Source of the DNA: an uncultured Solirubrobacteraceae bacterium
GTDB lineage: Bacteria; Actinomycetota; Thermoleophilia; Solirubrobacterales; Solirubrobacteraceae
Length of the DNA stretch: 52,321 nucleotides
NCBI GenBank assembly: GCA_902806205.1
Contig: CADCVR010000080.1
Location: 1 to 52,321 of the forward strand
Direction: 5' to 3'
Shown here: in pieces, positions 24,565 through 32,772 of the stretch
How the letters are laid out: every line of letters begins with the position of its first letter
How positions within the stretch are numbered: position 1 is the first letter of the stretch
Program-made: the position numbers and the translations under genes
The notes under the pieces: generated by a model
The model's input: only the letters and a program-made list of their open reading frames with translations
What the model was told of the DNA's origin: nothing
Databases searched by the model: none

Positions 24565-26565
24565 ATGGAGACCACCGCCTGGCTCGTCCTCGCCTTCCCG
24601 CTGGCGGGCGCGATCCTCATCGGGCTCCTGGCCCAGCACGTACCGGCCAAGCTCACGGGCTACCTGGGGACCCTCGCGATCGGCGGCGCGTTCGTCTCCG
24701 CGGTCCTGACCTTCCTCTCGTTGCAGGGCCGCGAGGAGGAGGCGCGGCAGGTCGTCTTCGTCGGCTGGGACTACGCGCGCAGCGTCGGGGTCGACGCGCA
24801 GATCTCGATCCTCGTGGATCCGCTCAGCGTCCTGATGATCCTCGTGGTCTCGGGCGTCTCGACCTTGATCCACCTGTACTCCGTGGCCTACATGGAGAGC
24901 GACCAGGGCTACGCGCGCTTCTTCGCGTACCTGAACTTCTTCGTCTTCTCGATGCTGCTGCTGGTCCTCGCCGGGAACTTCATGCTGCTCATCGTGGGCT
25001 GGGCGTTCGTCGGCGCGGCCTCCTACCTGCTCATCTCGTTCTGGTACCGGCGCACGACCGCGACGAAGGCCGGGATCAAGGCGTTCGTCATCAACGTCGT
25101 CGGGGACGTCGGGCTGGTCCTCGGCACCTACTTCATCTTCAAGCACACCGGGACGCTCGACTTCCTCGGCACGTTCGACTCCGTCGAACGGGACTTCGAG
25201 GGGTCCACGGGGGACCTCACCGCGGGCTGCCTGCTGCTGCTGGTCGGCGCCTTCGCGAAGTCCGCGCAGATCCCCCTGCACACCTGGCTCCCCGACGCGA
25301 TGGAGGGCCCGACGCCCGTCTCGGCGCTCATCCACGCGGCGACGATGGTCACCGCGGGCGTCTACCTCATCGCCCGCATGCACCCGCTCTTCGAGCAGGC
25401 GCCGGCGGCGGCCGACACCGGCGCGATCATCGGCGCGGTGACCCTGCTGGTGGCGGGCACGATCGCGATCGTCGTCACCGACCTCAAGCGCGTCATCGCC
25501 TACTCGACGATGTCCCAGATCGGCTACATGATCATGGGCGTCAGCGCGGGGGCCTACGTCGCCGGCCTCTTCCACCTCATGACCCACGCCTTCTTCAAGG
25601 CGCTGCTGTTCATGGCGGCCGGGTCGGTCATCGCCGCGATGGGCGGCCGGCAGGATCTCGACAGCATGGGCGGCTTCCGCAAGGCGATGCCGTACACGTT
25701 CGCCTGCTTTTGCATCGGCGGCCTGGCCCTGGCCGCCGTGCCGCCGTTCTCCGGCTTCTTCTCCAAGGACGAGATCCTGCTCGACCTGGGGGCGGAGGGC
25801 GGCTGGCACTGGGTGCTCTACGTCGCGGGGTACGTCGGCTCGTTGCTCACCGCGGTCTACACGTTCCGCCTGATCTTCCGCGCGTTCTTCAACGATCCCG
25901 TGCCCGAGGCGCAGGAGCTCATGGACGGCCATCTGCACCACCCGGCCGAGGCCGCGAACCCGGCGACGGGCGAGACGGAGGACACCGACGTCGGTTTCCC
26001 CGGCGCGGACCACCACATCGCCGAGCAGTCGCCGTTCATGCGCGTCGCGATGGGCATCCTCGCCCTGGGGGCGATCGTGGGTGGCTTCATCCAGATCCCG
26101 AAGGTCACCCATGGCCTGGAGTCGTTCCTCGACCCGACGTTCGCCCGTTCGGAGATCGAGGTCGAGCCGAGCGACGGGCTGATCTACTTCGGGCTGGTGC
26201 TCGGGGCGGTGCTCGGCCTGCTCGGCATCGCGATCGCCTACCGGATCTGGGTGCAGAAGCCCGGAACGAGCGCGGCGATCCAGGCGCGCCTCTCGGTGCT
26301 GCACAAGCTGTTCTCGAACAAGTGGTACTTCGACGAGCTCATCGAGCTGGTCGTCGTGCGGCCGCTGAGCTGGTTCGGACGCTTCGGCCAGCAGACGTTC
26401 GAGCGCATCTTCGTCAACGGCGCGCTCGTCGGCGGGACCACGGGCCTCGTACGCGCGGGCTCGGCGGCCGTCCGCGCCGTGCAGTCGGGCTACCTGCGCT
26501 CCTACGCGGCCCTGCTCCTCGGCGGCCTCGCGGTCGTCGGCTTCTACTTCCTGCTCCAGGCGTGA
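24565..26565 (+). CDS. nuoL: NADH-quinone oxidoreductase subunit L
   Basis: A 666-residue antiporter-like proton-pumping subunit. It has the core 14-helix fold and the C-terminal lateral helix that clamps NuoM and NuoN. Signatures are VGWAFVGAASYLLISFWYRR, the lysine helix AKSAQIPLHTWLPDAMEGPTP and DLKRVIAYSTMSQIGYM. An acidic, His-rich loop (around residues 450 to 485, containing HLHHPAE and DHHIAEQ) precedes the C-terminal helices. It overlaps nuoM by 4 nt (GTGA). Confidence 0.97.
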   Translation: METTAWLVLAFPLAGAILIGLLAQHVPAKLTGYLGTLAIGGAFVSAVLTFLSLQGREEEARQVVFVGWDYARSVGVDAQISILVDPLSVLMILVVSGVSTLIHLYSVAYMESDQGYARFFAYLNFFVFSMLLLVLAGNFMLLIVGWAFVGAASYLLISFWYRRTTATKAGIKAFVINVVGDVGLVLGTYFIFKHTGTLDFLGTFDSVERDFEGSTGDLTAGCLLLLVGAFAKSAQIPLHTWLPDAMEGPTPVSALIHAATMVTAGVYLIARMHPLFEQAPAAADTGAIIGAVTLLVAGTIAIVVTDLKRVIAYSTMSQIGYMIMGVSAGAYVAGLFHLMTHAFFKALLFMAAGSVIAAMGGRQDLDSMGGFRKAMPYTFACFCIGGLALAAVPPFSGFFSKDEILLDLGAEGGWHWVLYVAGYVGSLLTAVYTFRLIFRAFFNDPVPEAQELMDGHLHHPAEAANPATGETEDTDVGFPGADHHIAEQSPFMRVAMGILALGAIVGGFIQIPKVTHGLESFLDPTFARSEIEVEPSDGLIYFGLVLGAVLGLLGIAIAYRIWVQKPGTSAAIQARLSVLHKLFSNKWYFDELIELVVVRPLSWFGRFGQQTFERIFVNGALVGGTTGLVRAGSAAVRAVQSGYLRSYAALLLGGLAVVGFYFLLQA

Positions 26566-28190
26566 CCCTCCACCTCTCCCTCCTGCTCTGGCTCCCGGCG
26601 CTGGCCGGCACGCTCGGCCTCCTGCTGCCCGGGCGGCTGACCGCGCGGGCGCTCGCGCTGCTCGGCTCCGCCGGGGCGCTCGGCTACGCGATCAGCGCGG
26701 TGATCGACTTCGATCGTCGAGCGGGGGGATTGCAGTACGTCACCGACGAGACGTGGATCCGCACGCTCGGCATCCACTACAAGCTCGGGATGGACGGGGT
26801 CAACCTGTTCCTCGTGCTGCTGGCCGCGGGGCTGTTCACCGCCTCGATGCTGTGGGCGGCGAGCCGGGAGTGGGAGCGCCCCAAGCTCTTCTTCTTCCAC
26901 ATGGGCGTCGGCCACACCGCCGTGCTCGGCGCGCTGCTGGCCCAGGATCTCGCGCTGTTCGTCGCGTTCTTCGACCTCATGCTGATCCCGTTCTTCTTCC
27001 TGACGGGGATCTGGGGGCCGGCGCGGACGCGCGTGACGGCGGTGACCAAGCTCGTCATCTACACGCTCGTCGGCTCGCTGCTGATGTTGAGCGCCGCCAT
27101 CGCGACCGCGGTGCTCGCCGCCGAGCAGAACGGCACGGAGCTCTCCTTCGTGCTCAGCGACCTGCAGAAGCTGCGCCTCGGCGCGGGCACGCAGGACTGG
27201 ATCTTCTTGTTCTTCGCGGCGGCGTTCCTCGTGAAGATGCCGATGTTCCCGGTCCACGGCTGGATGCCCGACGGGTACCGCAACATGCCGCTCCCCGTGC
27301 TCGCCGTCTTCTCCGGCGTGCTGAGCAAGGTTGCGGCCTACGGCTTCCTGCGGATCGCCCTGCCGCTGTTCCCCGACGCGGCCGTCCAGTTCCAGGATCT
27401 CATGCTGCTCATCGCGCTGGCCTCGATCCTCTACGGCTCGGCGATGGCGTTCACCACGACCGAGGCGCGGCTGATCCTCGGCTACTCGTCGATGGCGCAG
27501 CTGGGCTTCATCGTGCTCGGCATCTTCGCGCTCAACGACCGGGGCGCGCAGGGCGCGGTGCTGCAGGCCTTCAACCACGGCCTGGTCGTGGCCCCCGCGT
27601 TCTTCGTCCTCGCGCTGCTGGCCGCGCGGGCCGGTGGCTCGGAGGACATCCGTGACATGGGCGGCGTCGCACTGCGCGCCCCCGTGCTGGCGGTGCTCTT
27701 CTTGATCGTCGCGCTGGCGAACCTCGCGATGCCCGGCTCGGCGAACTTCGTCGGCGAGTTCTACATCCTGCTCGGGGTGTTCCAGGACAAGCCCGTCTAC
27801 GCGATCCTCGCGTTCACCGGCGTCGCGCTGGCGAGCGTCTACACCCTGCGGCTGTTCATCCGGGCGATGCACAATCGCGTCGGGCCGCGCGTGGAGTCCT
27901 CCGACCTGAAGGTCGCCGACGGCCTGGTGCTCGTGCCGCTCGTGCTGGCGATCCTCGCCGTCGCGCTGTACCCGCAGCTGCCGCTGGAGAAGGGCGAGAA
28001 GACGGTGGTGGCCTCGGTCGCCGCGGCGCGCGACCTCGCCGGCCCGCCGGCGGCGATCGGCGCGACCCCGGTCGCGCAACCACCGAAGCCCGTCAGCGGG
28101 GCCGCCGCCTGGATGGAGGCCGCCGCCGCCGCCGAGGCGGCCGCCGCCGCCGGTGGCGCCCCGGGAGTCGAGGAGGAGCCCGCGCCATGA
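26562..28190 (+). CDS. nuoM: NADH-quinone oxidoreductase subunit M
   Basis: A 542-residue antiporter-like subunit. Signatures are FFDLMLIPFFFLTGIWG near 140 with the essential-Glu region shifted to this loop, VKMPMFPVHGWMPDGY near 225 and ARLILGYSSMAQLGFIVLG. The C-terminus ends in a tail of about 60 residues after the last helix. The tail is very rich in Ala and Pro, with runs of AAAAAEAAAAAGG and an acidic EEEPAP end, and is not part of the family core. The start is GTG 26562, overlapping the nuoL stop; the end overlaps nuoN as ATGA. Confidence 0.96.
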   Translation: MTLHLSLLLWLPALAGTLGLLLPGRLTARALALLGSAGALGYAISAVIDFDRRAGGLQYVTDETWIRTLGIHYKLGMDGVNLFLVLLAAGLFTASMLWAASREWERPKLFFFHMGVGHTAVLGALLAQDLALFVAFFDLMLIPFFFLTGIWGPARTRVTAVTKLVIYTLVGSLLMLSAAIATAVLAAEQNGTELSFVLSDLQKLRLGAGTQDWIFLFFAAAFLVKMPMFPVHGWMPDGYRNMPLPVLAVFSGVLSKVAAYGFLRIALPLFPDAAVQFQDLMLLIALASILYGSAMAFTTTEARLILGYSSMAQLGFIVLGIFALNDRGAQGAVLQAFNHGLVVAPAFFVLALLAARAGGSEDIRDMGGVALRAPVLAVLFLIVALANLAMPGSANFVGEFYILLGVFQDKPVYAILAFTGVALASVYTLRLFIRAMHNRVGPRVESSDLKVADGLVLVPLVLAILAVALYPQLPLEKGEKTVVASVAAARDLAGPPAAIGATPVAQPPKPVSGAAAWMEAAAAAEAAAAAGGAPGVEEEPAP

Positions 28191-29803
28191 ACGGACGCAA
28201 GCTCGAAGGCCCCGCGATCGACTTCGCGGGGCTCTCCCCGCTTCTCGCGCTGCTCGGCGGCGCGGTGGTCGTGCTCATGGTCGGCCTGCTGCGCGGACGC
28301 GCCGCCCGTGAGCACGGAGTTCCGGCTCTTTCCTTCGCGACGCTGGCCGCCTCGCTCGGCCTGACGATCTGGCAGCTCGACTCCTCGGAGGAGCTCGTCG
28401 CGGGCGCGCTGGCCATCGACGGCCTGGGCACCGTGCTGAACATCCTCTTCGTCAGCGCCGGCATGGCCACCGTGCTCTTGTCGTGGCGGGCACTGGCGCC
28501 GCGCGAGTCGGCCCACGGCGAGTTCCACGCGCTGCTGCTGACCTCCATCGCGGGCATGGTGGTGCTGGCCTGGTCGACGAACCTCGTCACCGTCTTCCTC
28601 GGACTCGAGCTGCTCTCCATCCCGCTCTACGTGCTCTGCGCGACCGAGATGCGCCGCGCGACCTCGCTCGAGTCGGGGCTGAAGTACCTCATCGTCGGCT
28701 CGCTCGGCTCCGCCGTCTTCCTCTACGGCTTGGCGCTCATCTACGGCGCGACGGGGTCGACCGACTTCGCGGGGATCGCGGAGGCCAACTCCGCCGTCGG
28801 CCTCAGCAGCGACCCGCTGATGCTCACGGGCATCGCCTTGAGCGTCGTGGGCCTGGGCTTCAAGGCTTCCGTGGCGCCCTTCCACCAGTGGACGCCCGAC
28901 GTGTACGAGGGCGCGCCGACCCCGGTCACGGCCTTCATGGCGGTCGCGACCAAGGCCGCGGCCTTCGGGATCTTCCTGCGGCTCTTCGACGTCGCCCTGA
29001 TCGACTCGGCCACCGCCTGGGCTCCCGCGCTCGCAGCACTGGCGACCGTGACGATCATCGCCGGCAACGTCGGAGCGCTCGGTCAGTCCTCGCTGAAGCG
29101 CATGCTCGCGTACTCGTCGGTCGCGCAGGCGGGCTACATGCTCGCGGGCGTCGTGGTGACCTCCGGGCTCGGCGTGCGCGCGACGGTCTTCTACCTCGCC
29201 GTCTACCTGGTGATGAACCTCGCTGCGTTCGCGGTCATCATCGCCCGCGAGCGCGAGACGAGCCTCGGGGACGACCTCGCGGCCGTGGAGGGCATCGGGG
29301 CCACGCGCCCCGTCCTCGCCTGGCCCATGACCATCGCGATGCTCTCGCTCGCCGGCATCCCGGCCACGGGGGGCTTCATCGGGAAGTTCTTTTTGATCGA
29401 CGCGACCGTCGACGGCGGCTACGCCTGGCTCGGCTTCGTCATCGTCATCGGCTCGATGATCTCGCTGGCGTACTACCTGCGGGTGATCGCCGCGATCTGG
29501 ATGCGCGACGCTCCGGCGGTCGCGCAGTCGACTCCCGTGCCGGCCGGCCCGCGGCCCGCGCTGGCCGGCGGCTCGCCGGAAGGCGACGCCGGGCCGGGCT
29601 CGGTCGCGCTCGGCGCCGAGAGCCCACCTGCCCAAGCCGGCGCGGTCGTCTACGGCGGCGAGCCCGGGGGCGGCAAGGCGCACTGGGAGGTCGCGCTCGT
29701 CGCGGTCCTCTGCGCCGCGCTGACCGTCGCGGCCGGTGTCGTCCCCCAGCCGCTGTTCGACCTCGTGCAGCGCTGCGGCGACGCGTTCACGAACCTCGTC
29801 TGA
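28187..29803 (+). CDS. nuoN: NADH-quinone oxidoreductase subunit N
   Basis: A 538-residue antiporter-like subunit and the last gene of the cluster. Signatures are FLGLELLSIPLYVLCATEMR near 145, the lysine helix GFKASVAPFHQWTPDVYEGAP near 223 and SLKRMLAYSSVAQAGYML. Between the penultimate and last helices lies an inserted stretch of about 55 residues rich in Pro, Gly and Ala (including TPVPAGPRPALAGGSPEG). The ATGA overlap with nuoM suggests coupling. A GCGAGC/GCTCGC hairpin follows the stop. Confidence 0.96.
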   Translation: MNGRKLEGPAIDFAGLSPLLALLGGAVVVLMVGLLRGRAAREHGVPALSFATLAASLGLTIWQLDSSEELVAGALAIDGLGTVLNILFVSAGMATVLLSWRALAPRESAHGEFHALLLTSIAGMVVLAWSTNLVTVFLGLELLSIPLYVLCATEMRRATSLESGLKYLIVGSLGSAVFLYGLALIYGATGSTDFAGIAEANSAVGLSSDPLMLTGIALSVVGLGFKASVAPFHQWTPDVYEGAPTPVTAFMAVATKAAAFGIFLRLFDVALIDSATAWAPALAALATVTIIAGNVGALGQSSLKRMLAYSSVAQAGYMLAGVVVTSGLGVRATVFYLAVYLVMNLAAFAVIIARERETSLGDDLAAVEGIGATRPVLAWPMTIAMLSLAGIPATGGFIGKFFLIDATVDGGYAWLGFVIVIGSMISLAYYLRVIAAIWMRDAPAVAQSTPVPAGPRPALAGGSPEGDAGPGSVALGAESPPAQAGAVVYGGEPGGGKAHWEVALVAVLCAALTVAAGVVPQPLFDLVQRCGDAFTNLV

Positions 29804-29819
29804 GGCGCAGGGTCGACCA

Positions 29820-29844
29820 GCGAGCGCCGGGCGACGCGGCTCGC
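29820..29844 (+). terminator. hairpin after nuoN
   Basis: GCGAGC (29820-29825) and GCTCGC (29839-29844) form a perfect 6-bp stem with a 13-nt GC-rich loop, 17 nt after the nuoN stop and just before the promoter box of the next gene. There is no U-tract. Confidence 0.3.
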
Positions 29845-29851
29845 GGGCGGG

Positions 29852-29857
29852 TACGCT
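29852..29857 (+). promoter_or_regulatory. putative -10 box of the ThyX-like gene
   Basis: TACGCT lies 11 nt before the ATG at 29869, with no Shine-Dalgarno between them. Confidence 0.45.
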
Positions 29858-29868
29858 GAGCGCCCGGC

Positions 29869-31458
29869 ATGCGCTACCCCGACGACCAGCTCAGCCCGGA
29901 AGAGCGCGACCGGCTCCGCCCGTACGTGACCCACCTCGACGGGCCGGTCTTCGCCCTGGTCAACCTGCCCGAGACGGTCAAGGGCGCCCTCTTCGCCCGG
30001 TACTCGCGTTACGCCGGAACGCTGCGGCGCCTGCTGCTCGACGAGTTCGCCGACTCGCTCGATCCCGACGCCGCGCCGTTCGACCCGGGCACGGGCTCCC
30101 GCGCGGAACGGCTCTACGAGCGGATCTTCCTCGGCTACGGTGACGACTCGGTCGCCCAGCTCGGCGGTGCGCACGTCGCCTGCGAGTGGAGCTCGAACGT
30201 CCTCACCAAGGTGCTGCAGCGCCCGCGGCTGGGCGCCTACCTCGAGCAGTCCACGCGCTACATCGCCTACGACGGTGACGTCCGGGGCCTGGGCTACCGG
30301 TACTTCCGCGACCCCGAGCTCGGGCCGGGCTACGAACAGTCGATGAACGCGATCTTCGACATCTACGCCCAGTGCCTGCCGATCGTGCGCGCCTGGGTCG
30401 ACGGCTCCTTCCCGGGCGAGGCAGGCGCGGCCCGCGACCGCGCGATCGCCGCCAAGGCGCTCGACCTGCTGCGCGGCCTGCTGCCCGCGGCCTCCCTCTC
30501 GCACATGGGCATCTACGCGACGGGCCAGACCTACGAACAGCTCATCCTGCACCTCCTCGCCCACCCGCTGCCCGAGGCGCGCGCGTGCGGCGAACGGATC
30601 CTCGAGGCCGTCCAGGGCGTGATGCCGAGCTTCGTCGCCCGCGTGGGGCGGCCCGACCGCGGCGGCGAGTGGATCGACTACCTGCGCCGGCGCGACCAGG
30701 CGGCGGAGTCCTGGGTCGCCCGGCTCGGACTCGACCGCCCCGCGGGCGACCCCGACGCACGCCCGAGCGTGCGCCTGCTCCACGTCGACGGTGACGAGGA
30801 GGCGCTCCTGGCCGCGCTGCTGTTCGAGGCGGCCGGCGTGTCGGAGGAGGACTCGGCGCTACGGCTGACCGCGCTGAGCGCCGACGAGCGTCGCGCGCTG
30901 CTGAGCGACCTCGTCGGGACGCGGGCGAACCGTCGCCACCGGCCGGGGCGCGGCTACGAGGCGCTGCGATACCGCTTCGAGATCGTGTCGGACTACGGCG
31001 CGTTCCGCGACCTGCAGCGCCACCGCATGCTCACCGTGCAGTGGCAGCGCCTCTCCCCCGACCTCGGCGCGGGGGTGCCCGAAGAGGTCGATCTCGCCGG
31101 CTGCGGAGAGAAGTACCGCCGCGCCCTCGAGCTCTCCGAGTGGGAGTACCGTCGCCTGGCCGGCGCGGGACACGGGCGTCGCCTGGCGAGCTACGCGCTG
31201 TGCCTCGGCTTCCGCATCCGCTACGTGCTCGACCTCAACGCGCGCGAGGCGATGCAGCTCATCGAGCTGCGCTCGGGCGTCGAAGGCCATCCGAGCTACC
31301 GTGCGGTCGCGCACGAGATGCACCGCCAGATCGCCGCGGTCCATCCCGCGGTCGCGGCGACGATGAGCCACGTGGACTCGAGCGCGGAGCCGCGGCTGGA
31401 GCGCATCCTCAGCGAGATGCGAAGCCAGGCCAAGCGCGACGGCGCCGGGACGGCGTAG
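29869..31458 (+). CDS. tandem ThyX-like (FAD-dependent thymidylate synthase family) protein
   Basis: A 529-residue protein, over twice the length of ThyX (about 220-250). It seems to hold two ThyX-like domains. Domain 1 (about 30-270) has QRPRLGAYLEQSTRYI near 119, which keeps the dUMP-side EQSxRY part of the ThyX motif but replaces the His of RHR by Pro. Domain 2 (about 300-510) has LQRHRMLTVQWQRLSP near 383, which keeps RHR but lacks EQSxRY. It also keeps the later NAR-type helix (LNAREAMQLIELRS) near 455. Classical ThyX makes dTMP from dUMP with FAD, NADPH and methylene-tetrahydrofolate. Whether this protein is active is unknown. It seems monocistronic, with a promoter box just upstream, and converges with the PQQ-type dehydrogenase gene. 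Confidence 0.8.
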   Translation: MRYPDDQLSPEERDRLRPYVTHLDGPVFALVNLPETVKGALFARYSRYAGTLRRLLLDEFADSLDPDAAPFDPGTGSRAERLYERIFLGYGDDSVAQLGGAHVACEWSSNVLTKVLQRPRLGAYLEQSTRYIAYDGDVRGLGYRYFRDPELGPGYEQSMNAIFDIYAQCLPIVRAWVDGSFPGEAGAARDRAIAAKALDLLRGLLPAASLSHMGIYATGQTYEQLILHLLAHPLPEARACGERILEAVQGVMPSFVARVGRPDRGGEWIDYLRRRDQAAESWVARLGLDRPAGDPDARPSVRLLHVDGDEEALLAALLFEAAGVSEEDSALRLTALSADERRALLSDLVGTRANRRHRPGRGYEALRYRFEIVSDYGAFRDLQRHRMLTVQWQRLSPDLGAGVPEEVDLAGCGEKYRRALELSEWEYRRLAGAGHGRRLASYALCLGFRIRYVLDLNAREAMQLIELRSGVEGHPSYRAVAHEMHRQIAAVHPAVAATMSHVDSSAEPRLERILSEMRSQAKRDGAGTA

Positions 31459-31490
31459 CCGCGACCCGCAGGCGACGGCGACGAGCGGGC

Positions 31491-32669
31491 TCAGGGGTTC
31501 GTCAACCGCAGGATGCGGTCGTCGTCGTCGGTCGGGGAGCCGCGGCCGTCGCGGTTGGAGGTCGTCACCCAGAGGGAGCCGTCGGGCGCGGCGGCGGGGG
31601 AGCGCAGCCGGCCGTAGTCACCGTCGAGAAGCCTCTGCGGCTTTCCTGCCGAGGCGCCGTCGAGCGGTATCTTCCACAGTCGGCGGCCGGCGAGCGCGCC
31701 GACGAAGAGGTCCGAGCCGACGATCGCGGCGCCGCTCGGCGAGGACTCCGACGTGCGCCAGACGACCTTCGGGGAGACGAAGCGCCCGCCGCCGGTGCCG
31801 CGGCCCTCGACCCTCGGCCAGCCGTAGTTCTTGCCCTTGACGATGAGGTTGACCTCGTCGAACGTGTTCTGCCCGAACTCCGGCGCCCACAGGCGGCCGG
31901 CGCGGTCGAACGCCAGGCCCTGCACGTTGCGGTGCCCCAGCGACCAGACGGGTGAGCCGCGGAACGGGTTGCCGCGCGGGATCGAGCCGCTCGGGTTCAG
32001 GCGGAGGATCTTCCCGTTCGGGCTCCTGCGGTCCTGCGCACTGGACGTGTTCCCCGCGTCGCCCGTGGCGACGTAGAGCTTGCCGTCGGGCCCGAACGCG
32101 AGGCGCCCGCCGTTGTGGATCGATGCCGCCTCGATGCCCGAGAAGATCACGCGCGGCCGCCGGCCCAGCTCGAATCGGGCGACGCGGTTGTCGCGACTGG
32201 TCGTGTAGTACGCGTAGACGAGCTTGTCCTTGGCGTAGTTCTTCGAGACGGCGAGGCCGAGCAGCCCGCCCTCCCCGGCGCCGGTGTCCACGCCCGGCAC
32301 ACGCATCACGACCCTGGCGCTTCCGCCGTCCTCGGGAACGCGGAGGATGCGGCCGGTCGTCCGCTCGGACACGAGCGCGTCGCCGCCGGGGAGGAACGCG
32401 ACGCCCCACGGGACCCGGAGCTTGGTGGCGATCACCCGCGGCCCGGAAGCCTGGGCCGCCCGGGCGGTCGGGCGCTCGGCGGCAGCCTCCTCCGCCGAAC
32501 CGGTGACCGGCTCCTCGACCGTCGGGCGGTCGGCGGTCGACTCCGGCGCGGCGCCGGTGGCGGGCTGCTGGGCTTCCGCGGCCGAAGTGGGTTCGCTCGT
32601 GCCTCCGCAGGCGCCGAACGCGGTCGCGCCGAGGAGGGCGAGGGCCACGGCGGTGGTGCGTCGGAGCAT
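31491..32669 (-). CDS. PQQ-dependent soluble sugar dehydrogenase-like lipoprotein
   Basis: A 392-residue protein. A lipoprotein signal (MLRRTTAVALALLGATAFGAC) is followed by about 55 low-complexity residues rich in Ala, Glu, Pro and Thr. A six-bladed beta-propeller of the glucose/sorbosone dehydrogenase family comes next: VPWGVAFLPGGDALVSER, GEGGLLGLAVSKNY, IHNGGRLAFGPDGKLYVATG with the catalytic His, GHRNVQGLAFDRAGRLW with the substrate-side Arg, and GKNYGWPRVEG. Such enzymes oxidise aldoses outside the membrane with PQQ and pass electrons to the respiratory chain; the exact sugar is unknown. The ATG at 32669 is preceded by TACCGT 6 nt upstream. Confidence 0.88.
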   Translation of the reverse strand: MLRRTTAVALALLGATAFGACGGTSEPTSAAEAQQPATGAAPESTADRPTVEEPVTGSAEEAAAERPTARAAQASGPRVIATKLRVPWGVAFLPGGDALVSERTTGRILRVPEDGGSARVVMRVPGVDTGAGEGGLLGLAVSKNYAKDKLVYAYYTTSRDNRVARFELGRRPRVIFSGIEAASIHNGGRLAFGPDGKLYVATGDAGNTSSAQDRRSPNGKILRLNPSGSIPRGNPFRGSPVWSLGHRNVQGLAFDRAGRLWAPEFGQNTFDEVNLIVKGKNYGWPRVEGRGTGGGRFVSPKVVWRTSESSPSGAAIVGSDLFVGALAGRRLWKIPLDGASAGKPQRLLDGDYGRLRSPAAAPDGSLWVTTSNRDGRGSPTDDDDRILRLTNP

Positions 32670-32675
32670 GCGCTG

Positions 32676-32681
32676 ACGGTA
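32676..32681 (-). promoter_or_regulatory. putative -10 box of the PQQ dehydrogenase gene
   Basis: TACCGT on the minus strand lies 6 nt before the ATG at 32669, matching the leaderless spacing seen at ppc. Confidence 0.45.
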
Positions 32682-32772
32682 GCTCCGGTTTCTAAGCGCA
32701 AGCTGCGAATCGGGTGACGGGATGGCGCCATGATCCGCCCGCCCGCCGGCGCGTCGGATCCGCTTTCCGCCT

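Noticed and set aside
24019-26304. Open frame of 761 codons antisense to nuoK-nuoL
   Set aside because: Charged low-complexity composition typical of GC-rich shadows; nuoK and nuoL are unambiguous.
32722-32731. Perfect 10-bp palindrome ATGGCGCCAT in the gap before the glycosyltransferase gene end
   Set aside because: Short GC-centred palindromes are common by chance here and nothing ties it to a promoter.
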